DNA of 64,000 bases, taken from positions 3,237,557-3,301,556 of the forward strand of contig NZ_CP130886.1 of the NCBI RefSeq assembly GCF_030622045.1, written 5' to 3'. The notes under the pieces are model-generated. The model searched no databases, was not told the DNA's origin, and was given only the letters and a program-made list of their open reading frames with translations. The DNA comes from Planctellipticum variicoloris (GTDB lineage Bacteria; Planctomycetota; Planctomycetia; Planctomycetales; Planctomycetaceae). Position 1 is the first letter of the stretch. Each line of letters begins with the position of its first letter. Below are positions 57,655 to 64,000 of the stretch, piece by piece. A program made the position numbers and the translations under genes.

Positions 57655-60600
57655 TCAATCGTTGCGAATCCGAGTCTGCTCCGCAATCAGATTCACCAGC
57701 CAGATGCCAAGCCCGGCTCCGGCGAGCGTGATCAGCAGGCCGGCAAGACTTCCATGATGGTCCGCGACGAGGCACTTCCCCAGTTCGATCCAGAATGACG
57801 CCAGCCCGATCCATGCGACGACCGCCACCGTCCAGACCCGCGAGCGAGCGCCAGCGGCGGAGAGCGCCAGGATTCGACCTGCCGCCCCCCAGGGGATCGC
57901 CAGCAACCCGAATCCAAGCAGGGAAGGGGAGATTGCAGTCTGACCGTCGAGGGACGAAAGATCGAAGATCTGGCGAAATCGAACGGAGAGCAACGGATCA
58001 TCGCCGAGCACGTTCCAGGGAAACCAGGCAATTGCTCCCAGCAGGGCAGTCCACGCTGCCGTCGCGATCAGCCAGACGTTCGTACGACGATACCACGGTC
58101 GCGGCACTTCGGGCATTCCGCGGCCCCCGGCGTTCCTGGTCGCCAGCACTGGCAAGCAGGCCCCGACGGCGATCCCGAGAATCGCGAATCCCCAGCGCGT
58201 GATGCTGGCGATCCCGCTCAGAATCACTAACTGACCGAAGAACGCCAGGGTCGCCAGCGTTGCCCCAAGCAGGACGGCCCACGCCCAGTCTCGCGGTCGA
58301 AGGTCGTCGCGGCGCCAGGCCAGCGCGGTCCACACTCCCACCGGGAGCGCCGCACACATCGCCGCTCCGCCGACGAGCCACCCCGCCAGCCCGCGGTTCG
58401 GCGGGCTGGTGAATGGAATCAGTTCGAGTTGTCCGGAAGCGAGTTTTTGAAGGAGATCGGACGGAGATACGGCGACGTCGAGCGGCAGCCAATGCCAGGC
58501 GAGGTATGCCAGCGTGTAGCAGAACAGAACCCAGTCCCAGGGGCGGCGGAACTGGCGACCGGCCAAAGTGTCGTAAAGTCTCTGCTGAGTCTCCTCACCG
58601 ATCCGGAACCAGACGATCACGCCCAGAGCGCCGCCAATCGTCTGAGCCAGGCAATCGCTGAGCGCGGGGTTGCGGGGAGGAAACCAGGCCTGCAGAAGTT
58701 CCAGCAGAATCGAGAACCCCAGACAACCCGCAACGATGGCAGCGGCGGCCGACAGTCCTCGGCCCCACCCCAGCGAACGCGGAGTTCCGAGGGCGGCCAT
58801 ACCGCAGAAGGCCAGGAGTACGGTGATCAGGCCGTTGAGCGCCACATCGCTCCGCTGGAACTGCGAGTGCGGTCCGAGCGAGCTCATCAACTCGCGCCAG
58901 GCGCTGCTCAAGCTGGTGGAACGGAACTGAAACGGGAGAAACGAGGCATAGATTGCGACGACAACCAGCCCGACGCCGGCCAGCAGAAACAGCCTGCGGA
59001 TCACGGGACGATCGGGGACAACGCCGATTTCGTCGCGGAAGGTTGCGGCCGCGCCGATCAGCCACCAGAGGCCGATACCCGAAAGGCTCCCTGCCGTGCG
59101 CAGCACGAGAGGCTGCAGCGAAGGGAGCAGCGGCGTGAACCACGCTTGTGCAAATGTCATAGAGGCCGTCGCGGTTCCGCAGAGGACCACAGCGGCCATC
59201 GCGATGAGGGGCTGTTCGACTGATACACGGGAGCTGTTCCGCAGCGCAACGCAACTCGCCAGCCCCAGCGGAACGAACAGCAGGCCCTGCCCCAGCGCCT
59301 GCAGCAGGGACGTCCCAGGAATCCACAGGGGTTGTGCGAGCAGGAATCTGGCGGCGTCGATGAATTTTACTTCAGACTGATACTGCCACGGGTAAAGCAG
59401 CACTGCAGCGGCCAAAACTGCAGCTCCGAGAAACAGTCCCCAACTGAGTAGCGCCTGCCATCCGAGACTGCTCAGGCCGCGTCCGTTCGAACGCAGGATC
59501 GAGTTTCCGCGGTCTTCAACCGGTTCGATCGCCCAGATGACGCCGAGCAGCACCAACGAAAGAGGAAGAGTTTCGTCGTGGCGGGTCAGAACCAGGCCGG
59601 ACGCGTACCAGGCGGCAATCGCCGCAAACAGACCCGCCATGCCCCAGTGGACGGTACGATCGAAAGTGGACGCGGCGACCAGCATCCGCCACATTCCCAG
59701 AGCAATAAAACCCTGCCAGCAGACGAGCCCGATCCAGCCGGTCTCGGCCCAGACGGCCAGTGGATTGTTGTGGAGCGGCATCCGTCGTCCGGCCTCAGGT
59801 CCGCGCGTCAGCAACACCGGACTGTGCCCCGGTCCGACGCCGAGCAGCGATTTCGTGTCCGAACGCTCCAGCGCCTGTTGCCAGATTTCGAGCCGGGAGT
59901 CGACCGTGGCCCAGGAATTTCCCTTCTGCAACGTATCCCGGACCCGGTTCCCCATTCCGGAGCGATCGGCCAGTCCGATCGCCAGAACCGCGAAGACAAC
60001 GGCCCCGCACAGAGCCCAGCTCATTCGACGGGCGAAGGGGAGCAGGACGCAGACGCCAGCCACGACGCCGATGGCTCCTCCGCGGTTGGAGGTCGATGAC
60101 ACGGTCTTCAGGAACAACGTCGACAGCAGCAGCATCGCCAGGAGCCCCTCGCTGCGTTTCTCGGCAAACGCCTGCGCGGCGCACCAGGCGGCGGCGAGGG
60201 CGGCCAGCCATGCGATATCGTGCTCGCCGATCAGTTGCGGGGTGTCATATTTCCGCAGCAGGAGCACCGTCGCGAGGCAGAGCAGCGTCGCACGGATCTG
60301 CCCCGGAGTCCACGACACGAAGACCATCGAGCCTGCCAGCAGCCCCAGCAGCCAGATCCGGCCGATGTGGTGGTGATGCTCCGGCAACCAGGCTTCGCCA
60401 TTTCGAACGGCGACCATTGCGCTCAGCGTTGCGACGAGCACCCAGCCCGCGAACAGCCAGAGCGCGGGTTCGTGCAGCAGCAACTTCAGGCGCCGCTCGG
60501 AAATGCGGCCGAACAGGAGCATGGCGCCAAACGAAACGGCGGCGACCTGTTCCGGAATCCGCGCCATCATCAGGGATTCGGAGGCCGAGTAATAGCGGAG

Positions 60601-62418
60601 CCAGCCATACGTCGTCGTCCAGCAGACGACGAGCCCGATCCACGGGCACCAGGGCATCAGCCCCAGGGCAGCGACCAGACCGAGAATGACCGGGAGGTCT
60701 TCATTCAGAGTCGTCCAGGTCCGATTCATCGGGGCCAGCAGGTCCGCGTCGAATCGCTGAATTTCCGTGGGAACCGGAAGCGTGAATGCCGTCCAGGCGG
60801 TGAAGACTGCGACCGCGACAAGATAGCCCGCGATCAACACGCGCCGGTGTCGTCGTCTCCAGTCGTCGGCCAGGAGCCATTTGTCGGCCGGCAATGGCGG
60901 CGGCCGGGGGGCGGCGCTCCACGTATCTCGTCGGACTGGATCAGGCTTCGGCCAGGCGGGGGATTTGACTCTGGCCATCGCCGGGCGGCGCGATACCAGG
61001 AACTGCGACACAAAGGCGATGACCAGCAAGACCATCAGCGTCAGGGCCGCAAGCATCCGCCAGTTCGACTGCAGCCCTCGGGACCACCAGTCGGCAGGCT
61101 GCGGCTGCAAGTCCGGATCGAAGGGACGGGACAGAACTCGAATGGGATTCGTATAGAACATGAGGTCCGGCTCCGCCGGATCGACGCGCCTCCCGCGAAG
61201 GCGATAAACGATGTCGTCGCGGGCCAGCGTACGAGGCTGGAATTTCCACGTTCCGGCCCCGGAAGGGGCCAGTCGTTCGATGATTTCCGCTCGATCACCG
61301 ACGATCTCGATCAGTTCGAGCTGGTCGATGCGGTTGGGTTTGCCGTCGAATGTTTGGGGGGGAATCTCCAGAGCGACGGAAAACGACAGAGTTGAGCCGG
61401 GCGGCGCTGCGGCAATCTCCCCCGGACGAGCCGGCCGATCGAGTCCTTCAATGTCGACGGCGAAGTCGACGTTCCGAGCGATATGCCCGTGTGCGCCGAA
61501 GAACGTACCCGCCCGAAGTCCCGCCAGGAGCCCCTCGGGCGACCGACTGGGAACCCGGACCCAGGTTTCATTGAACTCCCCGGGCCAGTAGTCCCCCGGG
61601 ACCTGATGAAAGTCGCTATGCGTCGCTGCCCCCCAGACGTCGACGCCCTGTCCCAGGAGTCGATCCCAGACACCTCCGACTTCAGCAACGACCGGATCCC
61701 AGTAGTCCGTCAGACGAAATTTCGCGACGTAGGCGCCGGTTCCGTCCCATTGATGACCGGGAGCGCCGGAGAATCCGAACAGCGGGCTGTCGGCGCTTCT
61801 GGAATCCCGCAGCAGCTCGAATGTTTCCTGCAGGTCCTTCGTCTTCCGACTGGGGTGCTCCAGGTTGACCAGGGGCGCTGCGGCGCGACCGGCGCCGGCC
61901 GCTCGCAGAAACTCCAGCGCCGCGCGGCGGTCGTCGATGGAGAGGGGCGGGCGTTCGTAATCGTCGAAACGCTGCTTGAATTCCGTGAGAAGTCCCTCTT
62001 CCTCAGAACCGGGAGGCACGAGAACCACCGCGTGGGTCTGCCCTCGATCCGGGGGGACATTCCATTCCAGGCCGGCGAGAACGATGAGTTGAGGGAACTG
62101 CCGACGGGCCGCTTCGATGGCTTCGAAATACTCGGGAGTCGCGGCCTTGAGCTTGCGGTCCGCGTGGTCGGTGATGGCGATCGCGTCGCAGCCGTGCTCG
62201 ATGGCCTTACTAGCGATTTCCAGCGGCAGATGGCCGCCGTCCGAGAACTTCGTGTGGATGTGAGTATCGACCTTGAGCCATTCTCCCCGGTCGGCCCAGT
62301 CATGCTGACGGACCAGCTCGACGGGGCGCGGTCCTCCGCAGCCCATGCACAGGAGTCCGACGAGTGCTGCAAGTCGTGTGAGAGTTCGCCCGGCGTTCAA
62401 CGGAGGCACGTCCGACAT
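57655..62418 (-). CDS. PHP-domain, O-antigen-ligase and VanZ-like fusion protein
   Basis: 1587 residues. N-terminal export signal ([17 protein letters not shown], possible lipid site Cys27 with a weak lipobox). A PHP hydrolase domain at about 48-300: [31 protein letters not shown] and [14 protein letters not shown] supply metal-type His/Asp/Glu. After a beta domain and a transmembrane helix (about 450) comes an O-antigen ligase/Wzy-like membrane region at about 530-1000 ([43 protein letters not shown]). Two VanZ-like membrane modules follow ([32 protein letters not shown] and the C-terminal part). Role in assembling or attaching a surface polysaccharide is inferred. Confidence 0.88.
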   Translation of the reverse strand: MSDVPPLNAGRTLTRLAALVGLLCMGCGGPRPVELVRQHDWADRGEWLKVDTHIHTKFSDGGHLPLEIASKAIEHGCDAIAITDHADRKLKAATPEYFEAIEAARRQFPQLIVLAGLEWNVPPDRGQTHAVVLVPPGSEEEGLLTEFKQRFDDYERPPLSIDDRRAALEFLRAAGAGRAAAPLVNLEHPSRKTKDLQETFELLRDSRSADSPLFGFSGAPGHQWDGTGAYVAKFRLTDYWDPVVAEVGGVWDRLLGQGVDVWGAATHSDFHQVPGDYWPGEFNETWVRVPSRSPEGLLAGLRAGTFFGAHGHIARNVDFAVDIEGLDRPARPGEIAAAPPGSTLSFSVALEIPPQTFDGKPNRIDQLELIEIVGDRAEIIERLAPSGAGTWKFQPRTLARDDIVYRLRGRRVDPAEPDLMFYTNPIRVLSRPFDPDLQPQPADWWSRGLQSNWRMLAALTLMVLLVIAFVSQFLVSRRPAMARVKSPAWPKPDPVRRDTWSAAPRPPPLPADKWLLADDWRRRHRRVLIAGYLVAVAVFTAWTAFTLPVPTEIQRFDADLLAPMNRTWTTLNEDLPVILGLVAALGLMPWCPWIGLVVCWTTTYGWLRYYSASESLMMARIPEQVAAVSFGAMLLFGRISERRLKLLLHEPALWLFAGWVLVATLSAMVAVRNGEAWLPEHHHHIGRIWLLGLLAGSMVFVSWTPGQIRATLLCLATVLLLRKYDTPQLIGEHDIAWLAALAAAWCAAQAFAEKRSEGLLAMLLLSTLFLKTVSSTSNRGGAIGVVAGVCVLLPFARRMSWALCGAVVFAVLAIGLADRSGMGNRVRDTLQKGNSWATVDSRLEIWQQALERSDTKSLLGVGPGHSPVLLTRGPEAGRRMPLHNNPLAVWAETGWIGLVCWQGFIALGMWRMLVAASTFDRTVHWGMAGLFAAIAAWYASGLVLTRHDETLPLSLVLLGVIWAIEPVEDRGNSILRSNGRGLSSLGWQALLSWGLFLGAAVLAAAVLLYPWQYQSEVKFIDAARFLLAQPLWIPGTSLLQALGQGLLFVPLGLASCVALRNSSRVSVEQPLIAMAAVVLCGTATASMTFAQAWFTPLLPSLQPLVLRTAGSLSGIGLWWLIGAAATFRDEIGVVPDRPVIRRLFLLAGVGLVVVAIYASFLPFQFRSTSLSSAWRELMSSLGPHSQFQRSDVALNGLITVLLAFCGMAALGTPRSLGWGRGLSAAAAIVAGCLGFSILLELLQAWFPPRNPALSDCLAQTIGGALGVIVWFRIGEETQQRLYDTLAGRQFRRPWDWVLFCYTLAYLAWHWLPLDVAVSPSDLLQKLASGQLELIPFTSPPNRGLAGWLVGGAAMCAALPVGVWTALAWRRDDLRPRDWAWAVLLGATLATLAFFGQLVILSGIASITRWGFAILGIAVGACLPVLATRNAGGRGMPEVPRPWYRRTNVWLIATAAWTALLGAIAWFPWNVLGDDPLLSVRFRQIFDLSSLDGQTAISPSLLGFGLLAIPWGAAGRILALSAAGARSRVWTVAVVAWIGLASFWIELGKCLVADHHGSLAGLLITLAGAGLGIWLVNLIAEQTRIRND

Positions 62419-62469
62419 CGCTGCGCGGCAGCGTTCTACAGTGGCGGTTTCATCTTTGGCGAATGGCGA

Positions 62470-63480
62470 TCAGCGCATCGCCGCCCGTCGCGGCGGCGGA
62501 ACCGGTCTGGCAGGGGGCTTCTTCTGCGGCGGCGCCTGAGGAAGTTCGTCCGGCCCCGGCGGCTTGTCGACAATTCCGATCGTGGGGACTCCGTCGGGAT
62601 TAACTCGCAGTTCCGCACGGGTGGCGCCACTCGAACTTTGCGCCGCGACGACGGCGCTGCCGTCCGGAGAGGAGACCATGCTGGCGGCGGGGTTTCCGGC
62701 TCCGTCGCGGACCGAAAGAATGGAGACTCCGTCCGGCAGGCGAATCAAGGCCGGCCCCGCCTGGTCCTCGGGACTGCGCAGAGAGACTTCGCTGAGTCCA
62801 TCCGGATAGGCAACGAGAAACGGACCGGGATGAGCCGGATCGCCCCGGACAGACAACGTCGCCTGCCCGTCAGCGGTCCAGTCGATCTCCACGCCTCGAC
62901 CGCCCCCCTGCGGACCGGCGGTCATCTGCAGCGAGCCATCGGAGTCGGCGCGAAGGGCCACTTCGCTCTTGCCCGGCGACGTCAGGCGGAATTCGCCTCG
63001 ACCGGCGGCGTCGGACTCGACGACGATTTCGCCGTCGCCTGACGGCAGGCGGATCGAGTTCGAGCCGTCGACCCGAGCGGTCAGCCGGAGGTTTCGAACG
63101 CCGCCTCCCAGAGCCAGCGTTGCGTCGCCGGAGTCGCTGAGGGTGAGCGTCAGCCGGTCCTGCCCGGTTGCATCCCGCATCGCGATGTGGGGCGCTCCCA
63201 GTTCGTCCACAAACATCTCAATTCGGGCGCGACCTTCCAGATCGGAGATGGTGAGCGAGCCGCGCGATGAGACATCCGGCGAAGCTGTGCGTTGTTCCGG
63301 CACATGCGCGGCATTCGGCGCGGACGAATCCGCAACAGGCGAGCGCTCTGCCTCAGCGACGTCCGGCAGAACTTCGCGCGAAGGAACGACCGCTGACGGC
63401 GGAGCCCCGGCGGGGATGAGCAGGCCCGCGATGACAACGACGACGAGCGAGTACAGTAGAATACGCTCAATTGCGGCCAC
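62470..63480 (-). CDS. Membrane-anchored protein of short beta repeats
   Basis: 336 residues. One N-terminal transmembrane segment (ILLYSLVVVVIAGLLIPAG), a Pro/Ser/Ala linker, then irregular repeats of about 20-25 residues (ELGAPHIAMRDATGQDRLTL, TLSDSGDATLALGGG, SGDGEIVVESDAAGRGEFRL, NPDGVPTIGIVDKPP). A C-terminal PPPRR-type basic tail follows. Repeats of the form G-x-P-x-hydrophobic-D-x-x-G suggest an extended beta-helix or fibre-like stalk. Located 51 bp upstream of the ligase fusion gene and 78 bp downstream of the sugar transferase gene, so probably part of the same polysaccharide operon. Confidence 0.75.
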   Translation of the reverse strand: MAAIERILLYSLVVVVIAGLLIPAGAPPSAVVPSREVLPDVAEAERSPVADSSAPNAAHVPEQRTASPDVSSRGSLTISDLEGRARIEMFVDELGAPHIAMRDATGQDRLTLTLSDSGDATLALGGGVRNLRLTARVDGSNSIRLPSGDGEIVVESDAAGRGEFRLTSPGKSEVALRADSDGSLQMTAGPQGGGRGVEIDWTADGQATLSVRGDPAHPGPFLVAYPDGLSEVSLRSPEDQAGPALIRLPDGVSILSVRDGAGNPAASMVSSPDGSAVVAAQSSSGATRAELRVNPDGVPTIGIVDKPPGPDELPQAPPQKKPPARPVPPPRRAAMR

Positions 63481-63558
63481 AGCCGCCCCCTCTCATCAGG
63501 TCAAGCAGGCGGCGGCAGCGGAGATGCCAATTCCGATAGCCTCACGGTCTCGAACCGA

Positions 63559-64000
63559 TCAACGGCCAGCCGTCTGCATCTTTGACTTTGCCCGCACGGC
63601 TTCCGAACCGGCCTTGTCCTTGTCGTCGGACTCGCCGGACAGCGGAGCAAACCATTGGCCCGACGGAGCGAGCTGGAAGTGAGGCGACTTATGAAGCCTG
63701 TCGGACTCAGCGCCGTTCGACAGGAATGTGTCATGCGCGGCGTCAGGATTGATCAGCGGCAGAAACTCCAGTTCGACGCGCTGCCTGGTCGGCAGGCTCC
63801 AGAGGCTGCTTATTCCGCGAACAATGCTGCTGACAAACTGCATTGCGGTGGCCAGCAGAATCGAGAAATCCATCCCGAGGCTGCCGTACTTGATGTAGAA
63901 CAGATCGTGAGCCAGCTTGCGCTGCAGCCCCGCCTCGTCGCAATCCGGAGGGAGACGAGCCTGCGCCAGCCCGGTCACGCCGGGGAGGACATCGAGCCGC
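63559..64000 (-). CDS. C-terminal part of a bacterial sugar transferase (initiating glycosyltransferase)
   Basis: The gene enters from beyond the right edge; at least 147 codons are visible. RLDVLPGVTGLAQARLPP and FYIKYGSLGMDFSILLATAMQ are the end of the WcaJ/WbaP-type sugar transferase domain (family motif PGxTGLxQ). That domain places the first sugar phosphate on undecaprenyl phosphate at the membrane. About 80 extra residues follow the domain. First known gene of the minus-strand polysaccharide group. Confidence 0.85.
   Translation of the reverse strand, partial: RLDVLPGVTGLAQARLPPDCDEAGLQRKLAHDLFYIKYGSLGMDFSILLATAMQFVSSIVRGISSLWSLPTRQRVELEFLPLINPDAAHDTFLSNGAESDRLHKSPHFQLAPSGQWFAPLSGESDDKDKAGSEAVRAKSKMQTAGR

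Noticed and set aside
61483-63042. A 519-codon plus-strand open frame across the polysaccharide genes
   Set aside because: It crosses the boundary between two well-supported minus-strand genes and shows no start signal or domain.

Overview
The window looks like a chromosomal segment from a planctomycete (Planctomycetota, probably order Planctomycetales). I base this on high G+C, a very large exported protein with a Pirellula/Verrucomicrobium-type heme domain, FG-GAP and TPR exported proteins, giant secreted multi-domain proteins, Tat-exported Gfo/Idh/MocA oxidoreductases, and a division cluster reduced to mraZ, rsmH and ftsI with unusual neighbours. No rRNA, tRNA, CRISPR array, insertion sequence or prophage was recognised. 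Genus is not claimed.

Layout. 1-6 kb: a metallophosphoesterase cut by the window edge, then a minus-strand group of an ECF sigma factor, a small membrane protein (possible anti-sigma) and signal peptidase I, preceded by a TPR/FG-GAP gene pair. The promoter and first about 37 codons of the sigma gene are present a second time (6188-6383) upstream of the FG-GAP/TPR pair. 6.4-12.8 kb: the large heme protein, a small c-type heme protein, queA and a group-4 glycosyltransferase. 12.9-19.4 kb: the division/cell-wall cluster, made of mraZ with an in-phase 10-bp operator, an intrinsic terminator, rsmH, a LysM protein with DPFGA repeats, an FtsL-like bitopic protein and ftsI. 19.7-24.2 kb: small or hypothetical exported and membrane proteins, including a methyltransferase gene broken by one in-frame TAG.

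24.4-29.2 kb: a glycolate salvage operon, glcD-glcE-glcF plus a HAD phosphatase of phosphoglycolate phosphatase type. 29.4-42.3 kb: a nucleotide-sugar-type transferase, SixA, an exported heme protein, a candidate structured RNA with a strong terminator, an acyl-carrier-protein-like lipoprotein lacking the carrier serine, a TIM-barrel hydrolase candidate, a LamG-metallophosphatase, an HTTM pair, a Gfo/Idh/MocA protein lacking the catalytic lysine, and a prepilin peptidase.

42.6-53.6 kb: an inositol monophosphatase, then two translationally coupled giant exported proteins (1140 and 2199 residues) that look like three tandem copies of one architecture. This is the best candidate for an undescribed system. 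53.6-64 kb is on the minus strand. It starts upstream with an initiating sugar transferase (cut by the window end), then a beta-repeat membrane protein, a PHP/O-antigen-ligase/VanZ fusion of 1587 residues, an SGNH hydrolase-propeller lipoprotein, a degenerate ImmA-like protein and an amidohydrolase. The first four probably make and finish a surface polysaccharide.

Several short dispersed repeats sit between genes, and one palindromic element appears to be translated within the N-terminus of ftsI. All identities given are hand counts. No database search was possible.
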